Below, in pieces: positions 35,551 through 44,299 of a stretch of DNA of 64,000 nt. The notes under the pieces were generated by a model. The model did not search any database. It saw nothing but the letters and a program-made list of their open reading frames with translations, and was not told where the DNA came from. The translations under genes and the position numbers were made by a program. This DNA is from Acidiphilium sp. PA (GTDB lineage: Bacteria; Pseudomonadota; Alphaproteobacteria; Acetobacterales; Acetobacteraceae): contig NZ_JAIMBY010000003.1 in NCBI RefSeq assembly GCF_026191915.1, positions 1-64,000 on the forward strand, read 5' to 3'. The number at the start of each line of letters is the position of its first letter. The stretch's first letter is position 1.

Positions 35551-38277
35551 CTAGTCCACTACAGTGTGGGACCGTGGCTTTGACTTTGCCGGTGCGGTGA
35601 CTTTGGCGGGTTTGCCGCGTGCGACAGGGAGCTTCGCCGCTCCGTTCAGTGCCTTGCCGGCCGACGCCTTCGGTGCGGGCCTTGTGGCATGGACCGGCGC
35701 GATCGGGTGGGTTTGCGGGGCGGGTCGGCCGAGTTTCTGCTCGTCCTCGGGGTCGAGCCGGCGGAGATCGCGGTACAAGCCGCCTTCGCGCGCGAAATGG
35801 CGATTGTAGAACGGATCGTTCGGCAGCACGTGCTCCCAGCGTAGCCGCATCGCCTCGTTCTCGCGCATGAAGCGCGACAATTTGTCTTCATCGAGGTCAT
35901 CGCCGCGGCTCATGCTTTCCCGATGTTCGCAGACGACGTCCGGCGTGAAGATGATCCGGTAGCCCGCCTCGCGGATTTTGATGCAAAGATCGACATCGTT
36001 GAATGCGACGCCTAGCTCCGTCGCATCGAAACCGCCGGCGGCTTCGAATGCGCTGCGCCGGACCAGCATGCAGGCGGCGGTGACGGCTGCGACTTCGCGT
36101 GCCGCGATGGCGTGGGCAATATAACCGGGAGCGGTGCCGGACAGGCCACGAAATGCATGGTCGGCGACGCCACCGACGCCGAGGACCACGCCTGCATGCT
36201 GGATCGTGCCGTTCGGGTATAGCAGCTTGGCGCCGACCGCGCCGACCTGCGGGTCGGCCAGGGCTTCGTTCAGCATGGTGCGCAACCAATCTGGATCGCT
36301 CACGATGACGTCGTTGTTCATGAATAAAAGGAACGGGTGCGATGCGGTGGCGACGCCACGATTGTTGATCAGGGAGTAATTGAACGGCTCGGCGATGCGC
36401 AGGATCCTGGTATCGGGATAGTTGCCTTGTTCGGTGCAGAACGCCTCGACCTCGCTGCCTTGGGACCAATTGTCGAGCAGGATGATTTCGATCGTCAGGC
36501 CTTCAGAGTGGGTGCGGATCGCTTCGACGCATTGACGGGTCAGGTCGATATGATTTCGGAATGGGATCAGGATCGAGATACCCGGATCGCCATCGAGTGC
36601 AAAGCTGGTGCGGTAGCAGGTGAGCGCGCCGCGCCGCTCGGTTTTCGCGGGCAGATTGCGTCGCTTGAGGTGTTCGGCGACCGCAACTTCGCCTGCAAGC
36701 GCGGCGCGGGGCTTGGCAGCGGCACCGCCGGCGGTCGAAGCCGGCGTAATGCGCCAGTGGTAGAGGATTTCTGCCACGTGATGGATCTCGTGCGCCAGCA
36801 GGCGCTCGCTCATGCGAAGCAATAAATCGTGGTCCTGTGCACCATCGAACCGCGGGTCGAGACCGCCGAGTTCGCGCACCAGCGCGGTTTCGGCGACGAC
36901 GAGGTGGCAGATGTAATTGAGGTCGAGCAGGAAGCGGTAATTGAAATCGGGCTTGAAATTAGGTTCGGAGAGATGGCCGTTACGGTCGATCTTGTCCTCG
37001 TCAGAATACAGCAAGCGCGCACCGGTGGCGGATCGGGCCCGCAGCATGACATCGAGCGCGCACGGCTCCAGCACATCGTCGTGGTCGAAAAATGCGACCA
37101 GCCCGCCGCGGGCGGCGGCGAGGGCCTGGTTGGTCGCGGCGGCGATGCCGAGGTTTTTGGGCAGGACGATCACTTTTATCCGGTGATCGACGCGGCCGAG
37201 GCGCTCCAGCGTTTCGCTCAGGGCTTCGTCCCGGCTGGCATCATCGACGAGGATCAACTCCCAGTTCTGATAGGTCTGGGCGCGCACCGAGTCGATCGCG
37301 GCGAGGAACTCGCCCTGGTTGGGCCGGAACACCGGGCAGAGGACCGAAACCAGCGGGGCATCGGTGATCGCACCGTATCGCGCGATCGCGCGCTGGGTGA
37401 TCAGCGGCTGGTTTTGGCGTGCCCAGGACGCATAACTCGCAAGCGACAGCCGTTCGGCCGGCATGGCCGCCTTGAGTTCGCGCCGCAGATGGTACGCATA
37501 GCGGAACAATTCATCCGCACGGTCGATCAGATTGGCGATGCGGGTGCGCTCGGCCTCTGCCGGGATCGCAATTTCCATTGGGCTGCCACGCAGCAGAATC
37601 CGGTCCGGCATCGCGTGGAAATCCAGCACGATGGTCTTGCCGTTCCTGAGCTCCGGCGGCAATGCATAGGAAAAGCCGCAGCTTGGGTCGGCCCCCAGCG
37701 CCTCCCCGACATCGGCGCGGAATTCGTTGGCCTGCAATTCGGCCAGGGGCTGGCCTTTGGTGGAGATGAGTACCCGGATGCCGCCGGTCTTGGCGTTGGT
37801 GCGTTCATCGACGCGCAATGCCCAGCCTTGGATCATGCCATCGATCAACCCATCGAGCACGCCTTCGATATGCGTGCGCTGCGTAAGGCAGAAGTGCAGT
37901 TCAGGCAGCATCAGGCCACCGCGGCCGGGCAGATGGATTGGATCACCATCCAGCGTCGCGAAGGACAGCACGTGGCGAAGACCATCCTGAAAGCGGGAGG
38001 GGATGGCGTATTCAAATCCGACCCGCGTCGATGGCAGGTTGAGCGGCCCGGTATCGGGGCGGTTCACGTCGCATTTGATGACGTCGGCGATCTGGCCATC
38101 GACCAGCACGCGCATGGTCAGGGCTTGGTCGGCGGCCATCGGGTCGACCGCCCAGCCGGCCAATGCGGCATCTTCGATCCGGTCGAGAAATCCGAGAATG
38201 ACGCGCCCGGGTCGCGCGGGCATCATCCGCTTTTTCGTATCTGCGCCAATCATGCCCGCCTCAGGCCGTAACACCAT
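35551..38277 (-). CDS. Large protein with two GT2 glycosyltransferase domains
   Basis: The 908-residue protein has three parts. Residues 1 to about 300 are an unassigned region with two repeat-like blocks (AGWAVD, QGWALRVDE), similar to accessory regions in other bacterial glycosyltransferases. The first GT2 domain starts at about 306 (VSVLCPVFRPN, ELILVDDASRDE, FFDHDDVLEP). The second starts at about 570 (SILIPFRN, IILLDNWS, LLFMNNDVIVSDPDW). It ends in a Pro/Ala/Lys-rich tail of about 60 residues. DDAS, DHDD and NNDV supply the expected metal and nucleotide-sugar contacts. It probably builds a surface polysaccharide. No partner genes adjoin. The start could also be ATG 38253. Confidence 0.85.
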   Translation of the reverse strand: MVLRPEAGMIGADTKKRMMPARPGRVILGFLDRIEDAALAGWAVDPMAADQALTMRVLVDGQIADVIKCDVNRPDTGPLNLPSTRVGFEYAIPSRFQDGLRHVLSFATLDGDPIHLPGRGGLMLPELHFCLTQRTHIEGVLDGLIDGMIQGWALRVDERTNAKTGGIRVLISTKGQPLAELQANEFRADVGEALGADPSCGFSYALPPELRNGKTIVLDFHAMPDRILLRGSPMEIAIPAEAERTRIANLIDRADELFRYAYHLRRELKAAMPAERLSLASYASWARQNQPLITQRAIARYGAITDAPLVSVLCPVFRPNQGEFLAAIDSVRAQTYQNWELILVDDASRDEALSETLERLGRVDHRIKVIVLPKNLGIAAATNQALAAARGGLVAFFDHDDVLEPCALDVMLRARSATGARLLYSDEDKIDRNGHLSEPNFKPDFNYRFLLDLNYICHLVVAETALVRELGGLDPRFDGAQDHDLLLRMSERLLAHEIHHVAEILYHWRITPASTAGGAAAKPRAALAGEVAVAEHLKRRNLPAKTERRGALTCYRTSFALDGDPGISILIPFRNHIDLTRQCVEAIRTHSEGLTIEIILLDNWSQGSEVEAFCTEQGNYPDTRILRIAEPFNYSLINNRGVATASHPFLLFMNNDVIVSDPDWLRTMLNEALADPQVGAVGAKLLYPNGTIQHAGVVLGVGGVADHAFRGLSGTAPGYIAHAIAAREVAAVTAACMLVRRSAFEAAGGFDATELGVAFNDVDLCIKIREAGYRIIFTPDVVCEHRESMSRGDDLDEDKLSRFMRENEAMRLRWEHVLPNDPFYNRHFAREGGLYRDLRRLDPEDEQKLGRPAPQTHPIAPVHATRPAPKASAGKALNGAAKLPVARGKPAKVTAPAKSKPRSHTVVD

Positions 38278-38592
38278 TCTGCTGTCCTTTTTTGATCTGC
38301 CCCGGTCGACCGTTCGCCATCGGCTTTGCCAAAATAGACTACCTCACGTTGATTCGTCTTGCACTGCAAAAAATTTTAAAATTGTTGGAGGCGATGAGTT
38401 TTGTCAGGGCGCGCCGATGAGGCGGGGGCGTGGCCATCATTGTCCGGCGAGCGGTTGCATCTGCCCGGCAATGTGCCTATACGCCGCACTCCAGCGCGAT
38501 CCTGTCGCGAGCCCGGGCGTTTTGGCATGCCCGGCCGCACAACGCGCACCCGGAGCCGCGTGGCTGTGGGCATGGACTTGAAGGAGATGAAA
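38278..38592. other. Non-coding region upstream of rpmI with leader-like stem-loop
   Basis: These 315 bases separate the divergent glycosyltransferase and rpmI genes. An AT-rich segment near 38365-38385 may carry the rpmI promoter. A stem-loop at 38526-38574, listed separately, sits just before the ribosome-binding site. No additional gene is seen; infC, which often precedes rpmI, is not here. Confidence 0.5.
38526..38574 (+). promoter_or_regulatory. Possible L20-type autoregulatory leader hairpin
   Basis: CATGCCC at 38526-38532 pairs with GGGCATG at 38568-38574, and inner GGCC/GGCT extends the stem after a 2-base bulge. The hairpin ends 6 bases before the AAGGAG of rpmI. Ribosomal protein L20 represses its own rpmI-rplT operon through leader structures in several bacteria, so this is a candidate. 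The pairing itself is seen; the function is inference. Confidence 0.3.
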
Positions 38593-38796
38593 ATGCCGAA
38601 GATGAAGACCAAGTCGTCGGTCAAGAAGCGGTTCAAGATTACCGCGACCGGCAAAGTTCTGTGTGGCCATGGTAATAAGCGCCACGGCCTGATCAATCGT
38701 TCCACCAAAATGAAGCGCACCAATCGTGGCACGATGGCGCTGCCTGAGCAGGACGGTAAAACCGTCAAGCAATGGGCTCCCTACGGTCTCGGTTAA
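38593..38796 (+). CDS. rpmI: Large ribosomal subunit protein bL35
   Basis: The 67-residue basic protein begins [20 protein letters not shown] and ends with KQWAPYGLG, fully typical of bL35. AAGGAG at 38581-38586 is well placed before ATG 38593. It forms a two-gene unit with rplT, 12 bases downstream. Confidence 0.97.
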   Translation: MPKMKTKSSVKKRFKITATGKVLCGHGNKRHGLINRSTKMKRTNRGTMALPEQDGKTVKQWAPYGLG

Positions 38797-38808
38797 GGAA
38801 AACGCATC

Positions 38809-39165
38809 ATGGCACGCGTCAAACGGGGTGTTACCACCCACGCACGGCACAAAAAAGTTCTCAAACAGTCGAAGGGCTTCGTCGGCCGCTCTTCGACCAG
38901 CTATCGGATTGCGCTCGAACGGCTCGAAAAGTCGCTTCAATACGCATATCGCGATCGCCGGGTTAAGAAGCGTGAGTTCCGCGCGCTGTGGATTCAGCGG
39001 ATCAACGCCGCGGTCCGCGAGCACGGCATGACCTACAGCCAGTTTATCGCGGCGTTGAAAGCCGCGAATATCGAACTGGACCGCAAGGTGCTTTCGGCAA
39101 TGGCGTTCGATGATCCGGCTGGGTTTGCCGCGGTGGTCGAGGCCGCGAAGGCGGTTGCAGCATAA
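38809..39165 (+). CDS. rplT: Large ribosomal subunit protein bL20
   Basis: The 118-residue protein has the bL20 hallmarks [43 protein letters not shown] (in part) and [14 protein letters not shown]. It binds 23S rRNA early in 50S assembly and often represses its own operon. pheST, a frequent neighbour, is not downstream here; a convergent glycosyltransferase gene follows. Confidence 0.97.
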   Translation: MARVKRGVTTHARHKKVLKQSKGFVGRSSTSYRIALERLEKSLQYAYRDRRVKKREFRALWIQRINAAVREHGMTYSQFIAALKAANIELDRKVLSAMAFDDPAGFAAVVEAAKAVAA

Positions 39166-39215
39166 TATGGGCTAACGCAGTCACAGCGACACTGCGGAGT
39201 TGAATACCTGGTGTT

Positions 39216-39239
39216 CCCCGGGAGCTTTGGCGCCCGGGG
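39216..39239. terminator. GC-rich hairpin after rplT
   Basis: CCCCGGG at 39216-39222 pairs with CCCGGGG at 39233-39239 around a 10-base loop. It lies between the convergent rplT and glycosyltransferase genes, as expected for a shared terminator. No T-tract follows, so its strength is doubtful. Confidence 0.45.
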
Positions 39240-39242
39240 GCG

Positions 39243-40280
39243 TCAGTTCGGCCCGATCGGGACCAGATTTTTTATAAATAGGGTGGCGCAGGCCTCCCAT
39301 GAGAATTGCTCGGCGAACCGGCGGCAATCCTGCCGATCGATCTTCAGAGCGGCCATCGCGGCCGCGCGCAGATCATCGTCGAGTATGCCGACGCGGGGGA
39401 ACGCGCCGCCAAAAATGTCCCTTGGACCGCAGACCGGAAAGGCCGCCACCGGCGTACCCGCGGCGAGCGATTCGAGCACGACCAGCCCGAATGTGTCGGT
39501 ACGGCTGGGAAATACGAAGACATCCGCGCTCGCGAACAGGGTGGCAAGCTCGCGGCCCTGGCGGGTGCCGAGAAACAGCGTGCGTTCGCCGGCGTAGCGC
39601 TGTTCCAGCCGTTTGCGTTCCGGCCCATCGCCGACGATCAGTTTGGTGCCCGGCAGATCGAGATCCAGAAACGCCGTCAGGTTCTTTTCAACCGCCAAAC
39701 GTCCGACCGATAGAAAGATCGGGCCGGGGTATGGCAGGGCCGTGGCGCGGTCTGGGTTGAACAGGGCGGCATCGACGCCGCGCGACCATAACAAGGTGTT
39801 GGCGAACCCATGCCCGCGCAATTCCGCCGCCAGCGATCGTGTTGCGACCATGGTTCCCGAGCCACGATCGTGAAAGCGGCGCAGCCAGGCATAGGCAATG
39901 CGATGGGGCAATGCAGTGCGGGCGGCCAGATAATCGGGGAAGCGCGTATGATATGCCGTGGTGAATTGCCAACCGAGCCTTCGGGCCAGGCGCGACGCCG
40001 CGATGCCGAGCGGGCCTTCGGTTGCGATATGCAGGGCATCGGGCTGGAACTCATCGAACAGGCGCGCCATGCGCCGGCGCGGAAATAGCGACAATCGGAC
40101 TTCGGGGTAGCTGGGACACGGCAGCGTATGGAAGCGATCCGGCCCGACCACCAGCACGCGTTGGCCGAGGCGCTCAAGCTGCGTCGTCAGCATCGACAAC
40201 GTCCGCACCACGCCGTTGACCTGGCTGTGCCATGCATCCGTGACGATCAGGATGCGGGACGGCTCAGGCAGGCGCTGCAT
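39243..40280 (-). CDS. GT4-family glycosyltransferase (MgtA-like alpha-mannosyltransferase)
   Basis: The 345-residue GT-B fold enzyme has the N-terminal acceptor motif DAWHSQVNGVVRTL, FLSVGRLAVEKNL, and the donor site ending SRTDTFGLVVLESLAAGTPVAAF (in part). That E-x(7)-E region is typical of GT4. The closest recognisable relatives are GDP-mannose-dependent alpha-mannosyltransferases acting on diglucosyl or glucuronosyl lipids. It overlaps the upstream phosphoesterase gene by 17 bases. This glycosyltransferase/LpxH-like pair is common in alphaproteobacteria and points to membrane glycolipid synthesis. Confidence 0.83.
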   Translation of the reverse strand: MQRLPEPSRILIVTDAWHSQVNGVVRTLSMLTTQLERLGQRVLVVGPDRFHTLPCPSYPEVRLSLFPRRRMARLFDEFQPDALHIATEGPLGIAASRLARRLGWQFTTAYHTRFPDYLAARTALPHRIAYAWLRRFHDRGSGTMVATRSLAAELRGHGFANTLLWSRGVDAALFNPDRATALPYPGPIFLSVGRLAVEKNLTAFLDLDLPGTKLIVGDGPERKRLEQRYAGERTLFLGTRQGRELATLFASADVFVFPSRTDTFGLVVLESLAAGTPVAAFPVCGPRDIFGGAFPRVGILDDDLRAAAMAALKIDRQDCRRFAEQFSWEACATLFIKNLVPIGPN

Positions 40281-41091
40281 CCAACGCGCCTTGCACGGGC
40301 ATGGCTTTGCGCGGAGCGAGGAACGATAGTCGGTTCAACACTGCCCAGTCGAGCAGTTCCAGCCGCCCATCCCAATGTTCGACCAGAGCGGTGCAGCTTT
40401 CCACCCAATCGCCATCGTTGATGTACAGTACGCCATCCACCATGCGCATTTCAGGGTGGTGGATGTGGCCGCACACCACGCCATCGAAGCCACGGCCCCG
40501 GGCATCGGCCGCGAGCGCGGTCTCGAACCGATCGATCGCCTTCACGGCTTCCTTGACCTGCCGCTTGAGATAGGCCGACAGCGACCAATACGGGTAGCCC
40601 AGGTAGGATCGGGCCATGTTGAAGTAACGGTTCAGCACCAGAGCGGCGGTGTAGGCCCAGTCGCCGAGCAGCGCGAGGGTTTTGGCGTAGCAGACGACCG
40701 AGTCGAACTGGTCGCCATGGGTAATCAAAAGCCGCTGGCCGGCCGCGGTGGTATGTTCGGCCTCGGCCTGGAAGGTGACGCCTGCCATTTCCAGCCCCAG
40801 CGGCAGGAAGCGGCGCACCACTTCGTCGTGATTGCCTGGCACGTAAATGATTTTCGATCCGTTCCTGGCGTGGCGGAGAATGGATGTCAGGACGTCGTCG
40901 TGATGACTGTCCCAATACCAGCCGCGCTTGAGGCGCCAGCCATCAATGATGTCGCCGACCAGGTAAATGTGATCGGCTGTGTTCCGCCGCAGAAAATCGG
41001 CCAGAAAATCAGCCCGGCAGCCCCGCGTGCCGAGATGAGTGTCGGAGATGAACACGCTGCGATAGCGTGTGATCGCGGCTGCTGCTGTCAT
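40264..41091 (-). CDS. Calcineurin-like phosphoesterase (UDP-2,3-diacylglucosamine diphosphatase family)
   Basis: The 275-residue metallophosphoesterase has all five motif blocks: SDTHLG, GDIIDGW, GNHDE, THGDQFD and GHIHHPE. The family (LpxH/LpxI-like, YbbF) hydrolyses UDP-2,3-diacylglucosamine in lipid A synthesis. However, members paired with a GT4 enzyme may act on another membrane precursor. The C-terminal part has SLSAYLKRQVKEAV, probably a membrane-associated helix. It is coupled to the glycosyltransferase gene by overlap. Confidence 0.8.
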   Translation of the reverse strand: MTAAAAITRYRSVFISDTHLGTRGCRADFLADFLRRNTADHIYLVGDIIDGWRLKRGWYWDSHHDDVLTSILRHARNGSKIIYVPGNHDEVVRRFLPLGLEMAGVTFQAEAEHTTAAGQRLLITHGDQFDSVVCYAKTLALLGDWAYTAALVLNRYFNMARSYLGYPYWSLSAYLKRQVKEAVKAIDRFETALAADARGRGFDGVVCGHIHHPEMRMVDGVLYINDGDWVESCTALVEHWDGRLELLDWAVLNRLSFLAPRKAMPVQGALDAAPA

Positions 41092-41164
41092 GCGCGCTCG
41101 TTACGCGATCCGACCGCGTCTCACCTAATGAAACTCTGATGACAAGGATTGGATATTTACAAAT

Positions 41165-41713
41165 TCATGACGAGTTTCGCGCGCGCCACTCGTCCCGCGT
41201 GATCGCCCAGGTTTCGGATGGGTGGCGGCCGGAGACGTAATCCGTCTCGCCCCTGCCGATCATGCGCATGCCCTGGCGTGCCGACAGACGGGATGACGCG
41301 AGGTTAGCGACCGCCTTGGAGACGCGCAAAACGGGTTGATCGAGCGTGTTGAAATAAAATTCGGTGACGGCATGTGCCGCTTCGCTCGCGAACCCCTGGC
41401 CCTGATGGGCGCGCGCGATCCAGAAGCCGCGGTTTTCGGTCGAACCGATCCGAAGGTTGATCAAGCCGACCCTGCTGTCAGGTGCGGTGCGCAGCCGGAT
41501 ACTCCACGCATAGGCCTCGCCGCGGGCAATCTGCGGCAGTAGAAGATCATGCAGAAACAGCCGTGCCCCGTCAGCTGGGTAGGGCCAGGGCACGCGGGCA
41601 TTCATGAATTTCACGATGTCCCAGTGGGGAAACTCGGACTGAATGAAATCAGCGTCGTCAAGCGTAACGGGTATCAAGCATAGTCGTGCTGTGGTCAACA
41701 CCGGAGAGTTCAT
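41165..41713 (-). CDS. GNAT-family N-acetyltransferase (RimJ/RimL-like)
   Basis: The 182-residue protein starts MNSPVLTTARLCLIPVTLDDA. It has GFWIARAHQGQGFASEA, where R-x-x-G-x-G/A forms the acetyl-CoA pyrophosphate loop, then NLASSRLSARQGMRMIGRGE (in part) near the end. It resembles ribosomal-protein or generic GNAT acetyltransferases; the substrate is unknown. ATG 41713 overlaps the stop of the SnoaL-like gene (ATGA). Confidence 0.85.
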   Translation of the reverse strand: MNSPVLTTARLCLIPVTLDDADFIQSEFPHWDIVKFMNARVPWPYPADGARLFLHDLLLPQIARGEAYAWSIRLRTAPDSRVGLINLRIGSTENRGFWIARAHQGQGFASEAAHAVTEFYFNTLDQPVLRVSKAVANLASSRLSARQGMRMIGRGETDYVSGRHPSETWAITRDEWRARNSS

Positions 41714-42120
41714 TTGGCGCCGACTTGATTGAGCCAGTCCTCGAGATTGTAATAGTTGGTCACGCGTGTGATCAGCCCGTCCCGGATTTCGAAAAAGGCG
41801 CCGGCGGGGAGCACGTATTTCTGGCCGTGGGCTACGGGCAGGCCAGGATCGGTGCGCAGATATGCGCCATGCACGATAAATTCGGCAGCGGCGCGCGTCC
41901 CATCGGCGGCGGTCATCACCACAATATCGGTCAACCGCTCCCGATACGAAATATTCATGTGATCGAGAAAGGCCGCGAAGGCGTCCTTGCCGATTTCGCG
42001 CTTGCCCTGATTGATGTCGTGGACGACGTCCCTGCTGAGCAAATCGAGCATCGCCTGGGGCTGGCCCGCATTGAACGCAGCATAGTATGATTCGATAAGA
42101 ATTTTGGCGTTGGCAGGCAT
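41710..42120 (-). CDS. SnoaL-like / nuclear transport factor 2 fold protein
   Basis: This 136-residue single-domain protein shows the cone-shaped NTF2-like fold pattern: YYAAFNAGQPQAMLDLLSRDVVHDINQG (in part), ISYRERLTDIVVM and GAFFEIRDGLITRVTNYYNLEDWL (in part). Such proteins include ketosteroid-isomerase-like enzymes and ligand-binding proteins; the function here is open. ATG 42120 is preferred to an in-frame codon at 42153. It is divergent from the MDR oxidoreductase. Confidence 0.75.
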   Translation of the reverse strand: MPANAKILIESYYAAFNAGQPQAMLDLLSRDVVHDINQGKREIGKDAFAAFLDHMNISYRERLTDIVVMTAADGTRAAAEFIVHGAYLRTDPGLPVAHGQKYVLPAGAFFEIRDGLITRVTNYYNLEDWLNQVGAK

Positions 42121-42281
42121 GGCTAAGTTCCCCTGAGATCGACAGACCTTCAATCTGCGAATTCATGATTGAGTTCAAGACCTATGGCGCGGGTGCTGCA
42201 ACGAAATCTGATCGGCGACAGCGGCGGCTTGCTCCTTGCGGCTGCAACCCCTACCGTGTCGGTCAAACGAGGAGCAATGCC

Positions 42282-43286
42282 ATGAGCCAACCAGAAAACC
42301 GACAGTTTCGCCTGATCCGTCGTCCGGTCGGGCACGTCAAGCGCGAGGATTTCGAGTTCCGCACCGAGCCTGCGCGCGCACCCGAGGCTGGCGAAATCAT
42401 GGTCGGGGTCGAATATCTGTCGCTCGATCCGGCGATGCGCGGATGGATGAACGAAGGCAAATCCTACATTGCGCCAGTCAAGTTGGGCGACGTGATGCGA
42501 GCCGGTGGTGTTGGCACCATCATCGAGAGCAAGGCTGATGGCTTCATGCCCGGTGATGTGGTGACCGGAGCGCTGGGTATACAGACGGTTGCGACGCTGG
42601 CGGCCAAGGACTGCGTCAAGGTCGATCCAAGTCTTGCGCCCAAGCCTTTGTTCATCTCCGCACTGGGCATGCCGGGCATGACCGCGTATTTCGGACTGCT
42701 GGTGGTCGGGGAGCCTAAATCCGGCGAGACGGTTGTGGTGTCAGGTGCGGCTGGCGCGGTTGGTGCGCTGGTGGGGCAGATCGCGAAAATTCACGGGTGC
42801 CGGGTGGTCGGGATTGCCGGTGGCGCGGAGAAATGCCGGTATATTGTCGATGATCTGGGATTTGATGCTGCGATCGATTACAAATTGGATAGCGTGGCCG
42901 CCAAGCTGAGAGAGTTTTGTCCCAAGGGCATCGATGTGTATTTCGACAATGTCGGTGGCCAGATTCTTGACGACTGCCTGGCGCAGATCAATCTGCGCGC
43001 GCGGATCGTGATCTGCGGCGCGATTTCGCAATATAACAATACGACACCGGTGAAAGGGCCATCGAACTACTTGGCGTTGTTGGTCAATCGGGCCCGGATG
43101 CAAGGTATGATTGTATTTGACTATGCCGACCGGTACCCGGAAGGTGTGCGCGCGATGGCGGGGTGGATGAAGGAAGGCCGGCTGAAAAGCCGCGAGGATA
43201 TCGTCGACGGGATTGAGACCTTCCCGGAAACCTTGCAGAAGCTTTTCACCGGCGGGAATTTTGGCAAGCTGATCCTCAAGGTTTGA
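42282..43286 (+). CDS. NADP-dependent MDR oxidoreductase (CurA/leukotriene B4 dehydrogenase-like)
   Basis: The 334-residue medium-chain reductase lacks the zinc ligands of alcohol dehydrogenases. It has EYLSLDPAMRGWM near residue 45, the nucleotide loop VVSGAAGAVGALVGQIAK and DVYFDNVGGQILD. This matches the PTGR/CurA group, which reduces enones with NADPH. GAGGAG before ATG 42282 fixes the start. It is followed by a hairpin and stands as a single gene. Confidence 0.85.
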   Translation: MSQPENRQFRLIRRPVGHVKREDFEFRTEPARAPEAGEIMVGVEYLSLDPAMRGWMNEGKSYIAPVKLGDVMRAGGVGTIIESKADGFMPGDVVTGALGIQTVATLAAKDCVKVDPSLAPKPLFISALGMPGMTAYFGLLVVGEPKSGETVVVSGAAGAVGALVGQIAKIHGCRVVGIAGGAEKCRYIVDDLGFDAAIDYKLDSVAAKLREFCPKGIDVYFDNVGGQILDDCLAQINLRARIVICGAISQYNNTTPVKGPSNYLALLVNRARMQGMIVFDYADRYPEGVRAMAGWMKEGRLKSREDIVDGIETFPETLQKLFTGGNFGKLILKV

Positions 43287-43296
43287 CGGGGCGCAC

Positions 43297-43328
43297 CTGA
43301 GGCAGGCTTCGGCAAAGGTTTGCCTCAG
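43297..43328 (+). terminator. Hairpin after the MDR oxidoreductase
   Basis: CTGAGGCA at 43297-43304 pairs with TGCCTCAG at 43321-43328. It lies 11 bases after the oxidoreductase stop. The 16-base loop includes GGCTTCGGC. There is only a weak T-rich stretch afterwards, so this is a probable but not strong terminator. Confidence 0.5.
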
Positions 43329-43540
43329 AGATGAATTGTATCGTTGCCGTACTTATATGAGTTTGCCGTATGCGGTCCGTCCCTGGACAGCGCAGGTGCG
43401 CCATATTCGGTCAAACTGGTATCGGATACTGGCGTGATCCTTTGAAAGGTGGGGTCCAGGGATTGCGCCACATCTCTCGGTATGTCACATTCATGAACAA
43501 TAAATTATGGCGCTGTCATGTGTTGCGCCGGATTGGGGAA

Positions 43541-44299
43541 ATGAGCGAGTACATCCTGCAGGCGCGTGGTTTATCCAAAGGTTTTCGCGGCTTCATGGCC
43601 GTCCAGGATGTCGATCTTTCCATCGAAAAAGACAGTATTCATGCCCTGATTGGTCCAAACGGGGCCGGCAAGACGACGTGCTTCAATCTCTTGTCGAAAT
43701 TTCTGGCGCCGAGCTCCGGGAGCATCAGTTTTGAAGGTGAGGATATCACCTCGCTTTCGCCTGCGGCGGTGGCGCGGCGGGGTATGGTGCGGAGCTTTCA
43801 GATATCCGCGGTGTTCGGTCATATGACGGCACTTGAAAATGTCCGGATCGCGTTGGCCCGGGCGCGCGGCGGCAATTTTGATTTCTGGCGTGGTGAGCGC
43901 GTCCTGACGCGATATAACGACCGGGCCCATGCGTTGCTTCACGATGTCGGTCTATCGGACAGTGTCGATGTTCCGGCAGCGGAGCTTTCATATGGCCGAA
44001 AGCGTGCACTGGAAATTGCAACGACTCTGGCATTGGACCCGCGGCTGATGCTGCTCGATGAACCGACTGCGGGCATGACCGAATCGGATGTTGCGCGGAT
44101 TGTTGAGCTGATCCGGCAAATTCGCGGCGGACGAACGATTTTGATGGTGGAACATAATTTATCCGTCGTGTCCGGATTGTCGGACCGGATTACGGTACTG
44201 GCCCGTGGACGTGTTCTGGCGGAGGGCGACTACGCAAGCGTGTCGGCCAACGAGGCGGTGGTGACCGCATATCTGGGGTCGGATCACGCCGATGCTTGA
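43541..44299 (+). CDS. livG: Branched-chain-amino-acid-type ABC transporter ATPase (LivG-like)
   Basis: The 252-residue ATPase has Walker A GPNGAGKTT, Q-loop in RSFQISAVFGH, signature LSYGRKRALEIA (a variant of LSGGQ) and Walker B LMLLDEPTAGM with H-loop EHNL. It is the first gene of an apparent livGFKHM-amidase unit. ATG 43541 matches the family N-terminus; the longer frame from 43370 is not supported. Its stop overlaps livF by 8 bases. Confidence 0.9.
   Translation: MSEYILQARGLSKGFRGFMAVQDVDLSIEKDSIHALIGPNGAGKTTCFNLLSKFLAPSSGSISFEGEDITSLSPAAVARRGMVRSFQISAVFGHMTALENVRIALARARGGNFDFWRGERVLTRYNDRAHALLHDVGLSDSVDVPAAELSYGRKRALEIATTLALDPRLMLLDEPTAGMTESDVARIVELIRQIRGGRTILMVEHNLSVVSGLSDRITVLARGRVLAEGDYASVSANEAVVTAYLGSDHADA

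Noticed and set aside
43505-43530. Possible sigma-54 promoter (ATGGCGC...TTGCG) before livG
   Set aside because: The GG-to-GC spacing is 14 bases rather than 10, so it does not match the -24/-12 consensus.
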